The notes under the pieces were generated by a model. It did no database searches and was not told the origin of the DNA. It saw nothing but the letters and a program-made list of their open reading frames with translations. Position numbers and translations under genes: made by a program. 64,000 bases of DNA from Rhodococcus opacus B4 (GTDB lineage: Bacteria > Actinomycetota > Actinomycetes > Mycobacteriales > Mycobacteriaceae): assembly GCF_000010805.1 (NCBI RefSeq), contig NC_012520.1, positions 494,193 to 558,192 of the forward strand. Reading direction: 5' to 3'. Numbering within the stretch: the stretch's first letter is position 1; the number at the start of each line of letters is the position of its first letter. Of this stretch, positions 1 through 7,225 are shown piece by piece.

Positions 1-279
1 CACACGCTCGTGATCGACAACCAGGTCTCCGTCGACGACGAGTTCGCCGTCGTGCTCGCGGACCCCGGTGATCGTCGCCACCGCGAGCACCTCGTCGTCC
101 GGCGCGGTGACGAACAGTTCACGCTCGGACCGGACGTTCTCGGCATCACCGGGAAACGGGCCGCGACCTCTGGCGAACGCTTCGGACTGGGTCAATCCGG
201 CCCGAAACCCCGCCTGGGTCACCCCCAACGGATGATCGCGCACCTCTCCCAGGTCACCGAGCCGAACCCTCGACGTCAC
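1..279 (-). CDS. Hypothetical protein, 5' part only (runs off the left edge)
   Basis: An open frame reads leftwards from a GTG at 279 to the window edge without a stop (93 codons seen). A strong ribosome binding site, GGGGAGGA, lies seven bases upstream of the GTG and decides the start. The N-terminus contains LGEVRDHPLGVTQAGF and then a region rich in acidic and hydrophobic residues. I do not recognise the family. The gene diverges from the P450 at 545. Confidence 0.6.
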   Translation of the reverse strand, partial: MTSRVRLGDLGEVRDHPLGVTQAGFRAGLTQSEAFARGRGPFPGDAENVRSERELFVTAPDDEVLAVATITGVREHDGELVVDGDLVVDHERV

Positions 280-544
280 AGGTCGATCCTCCCCAATTCA
301 TCGCCGGCACACCGCCGGAGCACCGTTGGATGATAGCTATTGACCTGCGACGATGCCCGATGAGTGTGGCCTAACCGGTGTGAAAAGATGTGGGCCGAAC
401 TCAGCCTCTCGAGCTCGGCCACGGCGATGATCGTGTCCCAGCTCAACCACTTCTGAGGCGCTCCGTTCGTGTCGACGACACCGCCGAAACCACTGTTTCC
501 CCAGTAGGGTCGCAGACAAATGTACGACCGACCGAGGGGGACCG

Positions 545-1768
545 GTGACGGGTTCTGCATCCGAAAAGACCATCTCGCCCGCATCACGCGCGTTCTGGGA
601 CCGCAGTTTCGCGGGCCGCCGCGCGATGTTCGAGGAGCTTCGTCAGCGGTCGCCGATCGAGTTCCACACGGAAACAGCCGGTCCGGGCTTCTGGTCGGTC
701 GTCGGATACGACGACGTGGTGGCGGTCAGCCGGAACCCGGAGGTCTTCTCCTCGGCCAAGGGCTTCACCATCGACGACGTCCCGGCCGAGATCCTCGAGT
801 TCGCCATGTCGATGATCGCCATGGACGACCCCCGTCACCGACGTCTGCGCGGCATCGTGCAATCGGCGTTCACCGCGGCCTCGGTGCGGGGCATCGCCGA
901 GCGGGTGCGCGGCTACGCTGCGCAGATCGCCGCGGACCTACCCCGAGATGCCGAGTTCGACTTCGTCCCCGACGTCGCGACCCGGTTACCGGTGCAGGTG
1001 ATCTGCGAGTTGCTCGGGATCCCGGAGAGCGACCGGCCGATGATCCTGGCCGCGGCGGCCGACGTCATCGCCGGAGGCGGTGATCAGGAGTTCGTCACCG
1101 CACCCGGCGGCGCGGCCGGCCTCGGCCAGATCTACGGATACGCCCTCGAACTGGGCGAGAAACGCAAGGCGGATCCCGGCGAGGATCTGACGTCCCGGCT
1201 GGTGTCGACGATGGTCGACGGCGAGACCCTCACACCGACCGAGTTCGGTTCCTTCGTCATCCTTCTGATCACGGCGGGTTTCGACACCACCCGGCAAGCG
1301 TTGGCCTGGGCGCTGCATCTGCTCAGCGAGCACCCCGACCAGAAAGAACTGTTGCTCGCCGATTTCGCCGGCCACATCGACAACACGATCGACGAGGTGA
1401 TCCGCTTCGCCTCCCCGGTGCCCTACATGCGGCGCACCGCGTCCGTCGACACCGAGCTCGGCGGCGCCCATATCGCGGCGGGGGACAAGGTCGTCGTGTG
1501 GTATCTGTCCGCGAACCACGACGAACGCATCTTCGACGGTCCGGGCCGGTTCGACATCACCCGGGCGAACGCCGGCAAGCATCTCGGTTTCGGTGCGAAA
1601 GACATCCACCACTGCCTGGGTATGAACCTCGCACGGCTGGAGCTGCGCGTCATGCTCGAAGAACTGTTCACCGCCCATCCCGCACTCCACGCGGTGGGCG
1701 AACCGGAACTGCTGCTCTCCGCGTTCATCAGTGGCATCGATTCACTTCCAGTCCGGACACGTGACTGA
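545..1768 (+). CDS. Cytochrome P450
   Basis: Soluble bacterial haem-thiolate monooxygenase of 407 residues, the usual length. Visible motifs: C-helix DDPRHRRLR (94-102), the I-helix oxygen-activation motif AGFDTT (244-249), the ExxR pair EVIR (284-287), and the haem loop FGAKDIHHCLG with the ligand Cys357. The haem loop has one residue more between F and C than the common FGxGxHxC pattern, as seen in CYP124/CYP125-type enzymes of mycolate actinomycetes. That suggests a lipid or sterol-like substrate, but the substrate is inferred only. The GTG start is supported by a GAGGGGGA ribosome binding site. No ferredoxin or reductase gene is adjacent, so redox partners must come from elsewhere. Confidence 0.95.
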   Translation: MTGSASEKTISPASRAFWDRSFAGRRAMFEELRQRSPIEFHTETAGPGFWSVVGYDDVVAVSRNPEVFSSAKGFTIDDVPAEILEFAMSMIAMDDPRHRRLRGIVQSAFTAASVRGIAERVRGYAAQIAADLPRDAEFDFVPDVATRLPVQVICELLGIPESDRPMILAAAADVIAGGGDQEFVTAPGGAAGLGQIYGYALELGEKRKADPGEDLTSRLVSTMVDGETLTPTEFGSFVILLITAGFDTTRQALAWALHLLSEHPDQKELLLADFAGHIDNTIDEVIRFASPVPYMRRTASVDTELGGAHIAAGDKVVVWYLSANHDERIFDGPGRFDITRANAGKHLGFGAKDIHHCLGMNLARLELRVMLEELFTAHPALHAVGEPELLLSAFISGIDSLPVRTRD

Positions 1769-1812
1769 CGGTGCCCGAGGCGCGCCACCTCGATCACAGG
1801 GCAAAAGAAGCC

Positions 1813-1837
1813 TGAACTGCGAAGATGGCATGTCCCC
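1813..1837 (+). repeat. Dispersed 3'-end motif, copy 1
   Basis: TGAACTG followed by GATGGCATGTCCCC. It lies 45 bases after the P450 stop, on the same strand. This is a diverged member of a 12-copy family whose best consensus ends in ATGACACGTCCCC. Confidence 0.6.
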
Positions 1838-1934
1838 TCCGCTCTGACTCCCAACGGGACATCGAAGAGTCACCGGGGTCACTCCGGTATCCGACTTCGG
1901 AGAATCGTCTAGCGGCAGAGTCGCCGAACGCCGA

Positions 1935-1969
1935 AACGCCCCCGTCCTCTCAGTGAGGATGGGGGCGTT
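1935..1969. terminator. Strong hairpin terminator between converging genes
   Basis: The inverted repeat AACGCCCCCGTCCT / AGGATGGGGGCGTT (14 bp with one G-T pair) has a 7-base loop. It sits between the P450 and the leftward excisionase-like gene, so it could serve both strands. No long T tract follows. Confidence 0.7.
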
Positions 1970-1996
1970 CTGGGGTCGGGAGATAGCCGGCGGGGC

Positions 1997-2020
1997 AGGG
2001 ACATGTCATCTGTGCAGCTC
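1997..2020 (-). repeat. Dispersed 3'-end motif, copy 2
   Basis: Read on the minus strand: GAGCTGCACAG then ATGACATGTCCCT. It lies 47 bases beyond the stop of the leftward gene ending at 2067 and has the same orientation as that gene. Confidence 0.65.
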
Positions 2021-2066
2021 AGGGCAAAATCCTGACTTCAGTGACATCGAATGGGGCGAATGTCAA

Positions 2067-2312
2067 TCACTCTGAGCGTCGGCGCCGAGGCTTCTGCACA
2101 TCGGTGCGCGCGCCCTGTCCGGGTCTGTTGTTGGCCCACTCGATGACTTCGCCGCGCTTCCACAGCGGCGTTCGCCCGATCTTCTCGACCGGGGCCGGCG
2201 CCTGCCCCCGGGCGACATACGAGCGCCACGTCGAGGCGGAGATCTCGGTGCCGGACTCGGCCTTGATCAGGTCGATGCACTCCTGCGAGGTGAGCCTGTT
2301 CGGGTTGGCCAT
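2067..2312 (-). CDS. Excisionase-like / MerR-like helix-turn-helix protein
   Basis: A small basic DNA-binding protein of 81 residues. The ATG at 2312 has GGAG seven bases upstream. The sequence (TSQECIDLIKAESG, STWRSYVARGQAP, GRTPLWKRGEVIEWA) has the layout of winged helix-turn-helix proteins of the excisionase/AlpA type: a recognition helix, then a wing ending in x-W-x-R-x-x-V-x-x-W. A basic tail follows (KPRRRR). Such proteins serve as plasmid or prophage regulators or recombination directionality factors. No integrase gene is adjacent, so a regulatory role is more likely. Confidence 0.75.
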   Translation of the reverse strand: MANPNRLTSQECIDLIKAESGTEISASTWRSYVARGQAPAPVEKIGRTPLWKRGEVIEWANNRPGQGARTDVQKPRRRRSE

Positions 2313-2506
2313 CTCAGATCTCCGGGTAGGTAATGGCCTGGATCGCGGAATCGCAGACGTACGGCCGAGTGAACGATGACGACTTACCGGTGCAGGGCGG
2401 CCTGCAGTCGGGCGTCCGGTGACGCGGGGGTTCCATGCGCTAGACCCTACAGCTCGAGGATGTAACGCCAGCGTGCCTGTCTGGGACATGTGGTATCTCT
2501 TCATGC

Positions 2507-2534
2507 TTGCAACAATACATTATTACGCTGTAAG
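2507..2534 (+). promoter_or_regulatory. Shared promoter element, copy 1
   Basis: TTGCAA, a 16-base spacer ending in ACGC, then TGTAAG. The same arrangement recurs at 4292 and 22929. It lies 43 bases upstream of the ATG at 2578 and probably drives the small-gene run that follows. Confidence 0.6.
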
Positions 2535-2577
2535 GTATTGCTGGAAGGTAGACCTCGCCAAGGGAAGACGGTGCGAA

Positions 2578-2949
2578 ATGACGCAGGCGGCATATTTGAA
2601 TACCCGTCCGATCGAGTTCGCGAAGGGAGACCTGGTCGCGTGGACCGTGCGCCCAGGTGTCTACACCGTGGTCACGCGGTCGCGGGCATCGGTAGTACTG
2701 CTGCCAGTGGTGCCCGAGCCGTACGCCACGCCTGACGGCGGATGGATCACCCATCCGTCCAAATTGCGCCCCGTCGACTTCGTCGAGGTCGGACGCGCCG
2801 CACACGCGGAGGGGGAGACCCTTTCTCCTGCCCTGAGTGCGGTAGTGCGCCGCGCTCTCGAAGGCCTGACCGTCGGCGACGGGCTCGGTCGCAAGATCAT
2901 GTCCGACTTCGTCGACGGATGGACGGCCGCCAGCCTCGCCGAGCGCTGA
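2578..2949 (+). CDS. Hypothetical protein with an SH3-like N-terminal half
   Basis: 123 residues from an ATG preceded by a purine-rich GGGAAGACGG. The first 60 residues (KGDLVAWTVRPGVYTVVTRSRASVVLLPVV) have the alternating pattern of a small beta barrel. The C-terminal half is helical (LSAVVRRALEGLTVGDGLGRKIMSDFVDGW). It is the first gene after the promoter at 2507. I do not recognise a family. Confidence 0.75.
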   Translation: MTQAAYLNTRPIEFAKGDLVAWTVRPGVYTVVTRSRASVVLLPVVPEPYATPDGGWITHPSKLRPVDFVEVGRAAHAEGETLSPALSAVVRRALEGLTVGDGLGRKIMSDFVDGWTAASLAER

Positions 2950-2987
2950 ACAGCAATGCCAGTAATGCCAGCAATCAAGGGGGAATC

Positions 2988-3239
2988 ATGACCAATCAAC
3001 TCGTCCAGGGCCGCAATGTGTTGGACCTGCGCCCCGGCGACGTCGTGCGCGAACGCAATGCCGACTGGCCAGAGCCCTTCACCGCGGGCGAGTTCTACGA
3101 CTACACCGTCGCCGAAATCATCCGCGTCAACACCACCACTGTGCACGTCGCCATCGTCACCGACGGATTCCCCGCCGCCGTGCCCTACAGCCCCGACCAG
3201 TGGGTGACCGTCGTCGAGGAGGTGAAGGCATCCCGATGA
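2988..3239 (+). CDS. Small hypothetical protein
   Basis: 83 residues from an ATG with GGGGGAA six bases upstream. The text begins MTNQLVQGRNVLDLRPGDVVRER, again suggesting a small beta-barrel fold (G-D-x-V at the start of a strand, as in the gene at 2578). Its TGA overlaps the ATG of the next gene (ATGA), so the exonuclease is probably translationally coupled to it. Confidence 0.75.
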   Translation: MTNQLVQGRNVLDLRPGDVVRERNADWPEPFTAGEFYDYTVAEIIRVNTTTVHVAIVTDGFPAAVPYSPDQWVTVVEEVKASR

Positions 3240-3958
3240 CCCCGAACTGCATGTCGGAGGGTGCCGTCACGATGGCCACCGAGGAGGAGACGATGACCGC
3301 AGCAGAGAACGGCCCCCGGGAATGGGCGACGCGCATGCTCGCCCCGGGCCATGCGGTCATCCTCGATACCGAGACCAGCGACCTCGACGGATCGATCCTC
3401 GAGGTGGCCGTCATCGACGCGGCCACCGGCGCCGTCCTCCTCGACACCCTCGTCGATCCCGGCGACGTGCAGATTCACCCCGCGGCGGCAGCCGTACACG
3501 GCATCAGTGCCGCCCAGCTCATCGGCGCTCCAGACTGGCCCACCGTGTTCTCCGCCCTCGCAGCGGTCACCGCGGACCGGGTCGTACTCGCCTACAACGC
3601 ATCATTTGATCAGAGTCGCATCGTGTACGACTGCCACCGTCACGGCCTTGACCCCCTGCATCTGGCTGACACCGAGCGGTGGGGATGCGTCATGGTGAAG
3701 CGCTCCCAGGCTGAAGGCGTCGAGAAGAACATTCGACTCGACGGTGCGCATCGCGCCTGCGGTGACGCAGAAGCAGCCCGCGCAGTCCTCCAGGGCATCG
3801 CAGACGGCCCTACCGGCACTCCTGCACCCTCTTGCGGCCGAGACGCCGCTCACCGCCGTGACGCGGTCGCTACGACCCCTTCCGGCGAACTGCTCGCAGA
3901 CGCGTCCTGCCCGGCTGACGCAGCCCCGTCGGTGCCGGGCTCTTACCTGCATAGATGA
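3236..3958 (+). CDS. DnaQ-like 3'-5' exonuclease (DEDDh family)
   Basis: Predicted exonuclease that removes 3' nucleotides from DNA or RNA. The three exonuclease motifs are visible: Exo I in VILDTETSDLDG (the D-x-E pair), Exo II in AYNASFDQ, and Exo III in HRACGDAEA with the His and Asp of the DEDDh subclass. A low-complexity tail of about 50 residues follows. I chose the ATG at 3236 because it overlaps the upstream stop as ATGA and has GAGGTGAAGG upstream. A later ATG at 3293 behind GAGGAGGAGACG is an alternative. Stand-alone DnaQ-type nucleases are common on actinobacterial plasmids and phages. The stop lies inside a copy of the dispersed motif. Confidence 0.85.
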   Translation: MTPNCMSEGAVTMATEEETMTAAENGPREWATRMLAPGHAVILDTETSDLDGSILEVAVIDAATGAVLLDTLVDPGDVQIHPAAAAVHGISAAQLIGAPDWPTVFSALAAVTADRVVLAYNASFDQSRIVYDCHRHGLDPLHLADTERWGCVMVKRSQAEGVEKNIRLDGAHRACGDAEAARAVLQGIADGPTGTPAPSCGRDAAHRRDAVATTPSGELLADASCPADAAPSVPGSYLHR

Positions 3959-3967
3959 CACGTCCCC
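3943..3967 (+). repeat. Dispersed 3'-end motif, copy 3
   Basis: TTACCTG then ATGACACGTCCCC. The TGA stop of the exonuclease gene is part of the motif. Confidence 0.75.
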
Positions 3968-3982
3968 TTCGTTAGAAAGAAA

Positions 3983-4036
3983 ATGACCTGCCCAAACCTT
4001 CCGACCACGACACTCCGCGCCGCACCGTTCATGTGA
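3983..4036 (+). CDS. Possible 17-residue leader peptide
   Basis: ATG to TGA encoding a 17-residue peptide ending Phe-Met. An AGAAAGAAA tract precedes it. Its stop overlaps the GTG of the next gene (ATGTGA), the arrangement expected for translational coupling. It is too short to judge by composition. Confidence 0.35.
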   Translation: MTCPNLPTTTLRAAPFM

Positions 4037-4251
4037 TCGACCGCAGCGGGTGGGGAACCAGCGGCGCCTACCCTGCGATCCGTGCTCTCACGCTGATCTG
4101 GACCTGCACCACTTGCCAAGGCCCACGGGGAATCCCGCAGAAACACCGCTTCCATGAGGACGGCGAATGGTTTACCTGTGACCGATGGGACAACCCGTGC
4201 GGCCACGTCGACATGTATGTGTCGGTCCTGAACGAACCCCGAAAAGGGTAG
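4033..4251 (+). CDS. Small cysteine-containing protein, putative zinc binder
   Basis: 72 residues from a GTG that overlaps the preceding short frame. Two Cys clusters, WTCTTCQGPRG and FTCDRWDNPCGH, could bind one metal ion. Proteins of this layout occur among actinobacterial plasmid and phage small genes. No function is known to me. Confidence 0.6.
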   Translation: MIDRSGWGTSGAYPAIRALTLIWTCTTCQGPRGIPQKHRFHEDGEWFTCDRWDNPCGHVDMYVSVLNEPRKG

Positions 4252-4291
4252 AGGACTAAACCGGGTTTCTTTGTGGGACTTAACTCAAGTG

Positions 4292-4319
4292 TTGCAACAT
4301 CACATTGGCACGCTGTAAT
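4292..4319 (+). promoter_or_regulatory. Shared promoter element, copy 2
   Basis: TTGCAA, a 16-base spacer ending in ACGC, then TGTAAT. It lies 36 bases before the ATG at 4356 and has the same spacing and the same ACGCTGTAA core as the elements at 2507 and 22929. Confidence 0.65.
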
Positions 4320-4355
4320 GTCATTCTCGTAAGTCCGACACGGAAGGTCACCGTC

Positions 4356-4580
4356 ATGAACGACAGCACCGCCGTCATCACCGCAGACATCGTCACCGCA
4401 GCCCGCCAGCTCGACTGGGGATCGATCGTGATCCGAGACGGACAGATCGCCGCGGTCGCCCTCGACGACGAGGTAGAAGGAGACGAAATTCTGGCGGACC
4501 ACTTCGACCTGTGCGAACTGGCGGAGTCCGCGAGCGACGCCGCCATTGCGGCAGAGCTGAACGCGAATTCGCGCGACTGA
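4356..4580 (+). CDS. Small acidic hypothetical protein
   Basis: 74 residues, strongly acidic. The ATG has GGAAGG eight bases upstream and follows the promoter at 4292. A predicted beta hairpin (WGSIVIRDGQIAAVALDDE) is followed by an acidic helix (LCELAESASDAAIAAEL). No family recognised. Confidence 0.7.
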   Translation: MNDSTAVITADIVTAARQLDWGSIVIRDGQIAAVALDDEVEGDEILADHFDLCELAESASDAAIAAELNANSRD

Positions 4581-4619
4581 CCCGCAGACCCCCAGTAATC
4601 CCACCGACAAGGAGTTCTC

Positions 4620-4814
4620 ATGTCCCACGCCCTCGCCGAAGCCATTACCCCGGACCACCCCCGCGACCGCATCGTCGGCGTGCACGGATACCACCGCGAC
4701 GAGGCGGGTTCGCGGTTCGCGACCGTCCGCCTCGCCGACGACTCCAAGACCGAGATCGACCTCCTCGACATCTTCATCTCGCACCCGATCCGAGAGGTCG
4801 CCGCAGCGGCCTGA
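4620..4814 (+). CDS. Small hypothetical protein
   Basis: 64 residues from an ATG with AAGGAG seven bases upstream. The core VGVHGYHRDEAGSRFATVRL looks like a beta hairpin. It sits 39 bases after the previous gene and is probably on the same transcript. Confidence 0.7.
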   Translation: MSHALAEAITPDHPRDRIVGVHGYHRDEAGSRFATVRLADDSKTEIDLLDIFISHPIREVAAAA

Positions 4815-4858
4815 CACACATCCGAAAGCCTTACCTGCCCAGTTGAAAGGACCCCGCA

Positions 4859-4903
4859 ATGGACGTCGAAGCGAACACCGAAGCGGGGGAGGCGGAACGG
4901 TGA
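4859..4903 (+). CDS. Possible 14-residue leader peptide
   Basis: A 14-residue acidic reading frame behind GAAAGGACC. Its TGA overlaps the GTG start of the next gene (GTGA). It is the second such short-frame overlap in this gene run, with 3983. Coupling is inferred from the arrangement only. Confidence 0.35.
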   Translation: MDVEANTEAGEAER

Positions 4904-5215
4904 ACGAGTATTTCCCGCCCGACTGGGACAACCGCCCCCGCGTCGAACCCTGGAACGGCCACATCACCCGGCAGATGTGGCTGGCCAGGGACAAAAGAGG
5001 ACCTGGTCGGCATCATCGAACTGCTCGGCCACCAGATCACCACGGCGAAACAAGACGCACGCGACGCCGGCTATCTGGCCGACTGGCGAATCTTCCGGAT
5101 GCTCGGCCAGGTACGACTCGGCGCCCGCGTGTACAACAACTTCGCCCGCGCACACCGCCGCGGCCGCAGGACAGTCCGGATCGATCAACTTCTCGAGGAG
5201 GCCACCGATGCCTGA
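4900..5215 (+). pseudogene. Hypothetical protein gene with a +1 frameshift
   Basis: The frame opens with GTG at 4900 behind GGGGGAGGCGG and reads about 32 codons to WLARDK. At the AAAA run near 4994-4997 good coding text moves to the next frame (EDLVGIIELLGHQITTAKQ, then YLADWRIFRMLGQ) and continues to the TGA at 5213-5215. Removing one A would give a single 104-residue, mostly helical protein. The last eight bases overlap the next gene. Sequencing error, true decay and slippage cannot be told apart here. Confidence 0.65.
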
Positions 5216-5735
5216 CCGCAACGACACACGCACCCCTCGCCGCGACTACCACGCCCTGATCGACGGCCGGGAAGTTCAGGTCGTCGGCCACGTGCATACC
5301 TCCCCGCACCACCCCGACCGCGGAGCCGCGATCACTCCGTTCGAGGATCTGGCCGAACCGGGTACCGGTGCACACCTGTTCGCGCTGGTCTCGGTCCGCT
5401 GCGCTACCGACGACACCACCGTCGACCTGGACACCGGTGTCAGCCACAGCAAGTACTTCGAGGGCCTGTTCAGGACGCCCAACGGCACCAGTTGGTACCT
5501 CACACCGGCGGTCTACGACCCGCGGTCGCGTACGTACGCCCTCGGTTCGCAGGCGCTCGCCGCGGGGCTGAGCATCGGTGCACTGCACGTCGACGTTCTC
5601 GAGGTGGTCGGTGGCGCTGGGTACGCTGCCCCCGCGGGTGTGCGGGTGCATGACTTTCCAGTGGGGGCCCCTGCACCCCGACAGCCGCGGGCTGCCGCCC
5701 TGACCACCCGCAGTCTCACGAGAGGAAAACAGTGA
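5208..5735 (+). CDS. Hypothetical protein
   Basis: 175 residues from an ATG inside the end of the previous gene, with GAGGAGG seven bases upstream. The N-terminal two thirds alternate hydrophobic and polar residues (YHALIDGREVQVVGHVHTS, HLFALVSVRCATDD), suggesting a beta-rich domain. The C-terminus is Pro/Ala-rich and probably disordered. No family recognised. Confidence 0.75.
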   Translation: MPDRNDTRTPRRDYHALIDGREVQVVGHVHTSPHHPDRGAAITPFEDLAEPGTGAHLFALVSVRCATDDTTVDLDTGVSHSKYFEGLFRTPNGTSWYLTPAVYDPRSRTYALGSQALAAGLSIGALHVDVLEVVGGAGYAAPAGVRVHDFPVGAPAPRQPRAAALTTRSLTRGKQ

Positions 5736-5775
5736 ACGGTCTGTTCTGCAGCGGCGAGTCGATGGATACCGACCG

Positions 5776-6045
5776 ATGAAACGCGCCGCCTTCTGGGGGT
5801 GGGCCACGGCCACAACAATCCCGGAAGCCTTGACGAACGCGCTCGACGCCGCGGTGTCGACGATGCACCAGGAACTCGGTGCCGATGCGCACCCGGTCAA
5901 CACCTCGCACACCACAACCATCCTCACCGATCAGGTCCACCAGGACCCAGGACTGCTCAAGAGCCTTCTCGGGAGCTCGACGGCAATCGTGAACCGCGAA
6001 GACCACGCCCTGGTCACGGTCTTACTGATTGGCGAAGTCTGGTAG
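5776..6045 (+). CDS. Hypothetical protein
   Basis: 89 residues from an ATG 40 bases after the preceding stop. There is no clear ribosome binding site. The sequence is Thr- and Ala-rich with hydrophobic stretches (HALVTVLLIGEVW at the end). Coding is supported mainly by its place in the gene run. Confidence 0.55.
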   Translation: MKRAAFWGWATATTIPEALTNALDAAVSTMHQELGADAHPVNTSHTTTILTDQVHQDPGLLKSLLGSSTAIVNREDHALVTVLLIGEVW

Positions 6046-6146
6046 CCGCTGTGATTCGGAGATGAGACTGCAACGGGTGGCCGAACTCGCCGCATCTGCA
6101 TAGCTCGTCGACCACGACCACCCGTGCAACTACCCAAGGAGCAGAG

Positions 6147-6524
6147 ATGACCCTCAACGAGCGCAACGCCCCGGTTCCCGCCAACCGTGTCATCGACGAA
6201 CCGTGGCGCACCGCGGTCACCGATGTGCTCTTTGCCCGCGTCAACGAACTCACACGCCTCTCACGAACGGGGATGAACCCCGCGGACAACCCTCCGCCGC
6301 TGGCGTCGCGACTGCATCGCGGCGAGGACCTGCTGCCACTGGCCGCCACCACGCCAGCCACCGAGAGCGGCACCGCGCGACGCAAGAAACTGATCTTCGC
6401 GCCCGGGCTCAGCCAAGACGCTCTCGCCCGCCGCCGAACGGTCCGGCTCGACCCGGCCACCGCGACGCCCGCCGGCGGTACCGAGGTCGTCCGTCTCGGC
6501 CAGCCCCGCGCCGAACCCGAGTAG
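6147..6524 (+). CDS. Hypothetical protein
   Basis: 125 residues from an ATG with AAGGAG eight bases upstream. A helical N-terminal part (WRTAVTDVLFARVNELTRLSR) precedes a Pro/Ala/Arg-rich tail that looks disordered. It ends 32 bases before a copy of the dispersed motif. Confidence 0.65.
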   Translation: MTLNERNAPVPANRVIDEPWRTAVTDVLFARVNELTRLSRTGMNPADNPPPLASRLHRGEDLLPLAATTPATESGTARRKKLIFAPGLSQDALARRRTVRLDPATATPAGGTEVVRLGQPRAEPE

Positions 6525-6555
6525 GGGAGAGCGGAGCATCGGTCAACTCATGCAA

Positions 6556-6581
6556 TTGACCTGGGGAAATGACACGTCCCC
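6556..6581 (+). repeat. Dispersed 3'-end motif, copy 4
   Basis: TTGACCTGGGGAA then ATGACACGTCCCC. It is one of the closest matches to the consensus and lies 32 bases after the stop at 6524. Confidence 0.8.
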
Positions 6582-6611
6582 CATTTCGTGTCACGTCGAG
6601 AAGGGGACTCC

Positions 6612-6725
6612 ATGAGCATCGAAAGCTGGCTGGCACGAGGGATCCTGAAGGCCATGACTGTGGCCGAGATCGAACTGTCGCCCGTAACGGCGGGATCGCC
6701 GCGGACGACCGGAGACCGCCAGTGA
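6612..6725 (+). CDS. Small coupled protein, 37 residues
   Basis: The ATG is preceded by GAAGGGGAC. The peptide starts MSIESWLARGILKAMTVAEI, an amphipathic helix. Its TGA overlaps the GTG of the membrane-protein gene (GTGA), so the two are probably co-translated. Confidence 0.5.
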   Translation: MSIESWLARGILKAMTVAEIELSPVTAGSPRTTGDRQ

Positions 6726-7192
6726 TCGGTCGTCCTCCGACGTGGGGCACCTCGTTTCCAGGCGAGATGCTGCCCACGGTGACACGCGAAATCGATTCCC
6801 TGCGCACGGAACTCGCGGGGCATGACGGTGACACCAGTCCGGTCGTGGGGATGTTCCGCCGGTACCTGGATCTGCTCGAACGCGACGGACTCATGCTTGC
6901 CGACCGCGATCGGTTCGAGATCCGGCGCCTGCTCCAGCGTGCGCAGGGCCGGGTGACGTCCACCGCAGTGTTCCTGACCGGTGTGGTCGCGACGATCCTC
7001 GGGGTGAGCTGCGCCGGCATCCTGATGGACTACACCGCGGCCGCGCTCGGCCCGGCCAGTTTTCTCCTCGGGGCCCTGGTGGGAGCCGTGATCGCCGGTA
7101 CCGTGATGCGAGTGGGCACACGTGAGCTGGGGTCGTGGACAGCGCACCTCGCCGACACCGCGATGGCCCGTCTGGACGAACGCCTGCCCTGA
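6722..7192 (+). CDS. Small membrane protein
   Basis: 156 residues. A soluble helical N-terminal region (MLPTVTREIDSLRTEL, VVGMFRRYLDLLERDGL) is followed by two hydrophobic segments, TAVFLTGVVATILGVSCAG and ASFLLGALVGAVIAGTVM, and a short amphipathic tail. The GTG start overlaps the stop of the small upstream gene. It is probably an inner-membrane protein with its N-terminus inside. No family recognised. Confidence 0.7.
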   Translation: MIGRPPTWGTSFPGEMLPTVTREIDSLRTELAGHDGDTSPVVGMFRRYLDLLERDGLMLADRDRFEIRRLLQRAQGRVTSTAVFLTGVVATILGVSCAGILMDYTAAALGPASFLLGALVGAVIAGTVMRVGTRELGSWTAHLADTAMARLDERLP

Positions 7193-7225
7193 TCCACCGC
7201 GGTCCCTCCAGACCGGGAGCGTCCG

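Noticed and set aside
10..333. Rightward frame of 107 codons at the left edge
   Set aside because: The opposite strand has a better frame with a GTG start and a GGGGAGGA ribosome binding site, and the rightward product has the Arg/His-rich look of an antisense frame.
1899..1935. tRNA-like sequence (TCGTCTAGCGGC resembles the D-arm of a tRNA)
   Set aside because: There is no anticodon arm, no GGTTCGAATCC-type T loop and no acceptor stem; the following bases belong to the terminator at 1935.
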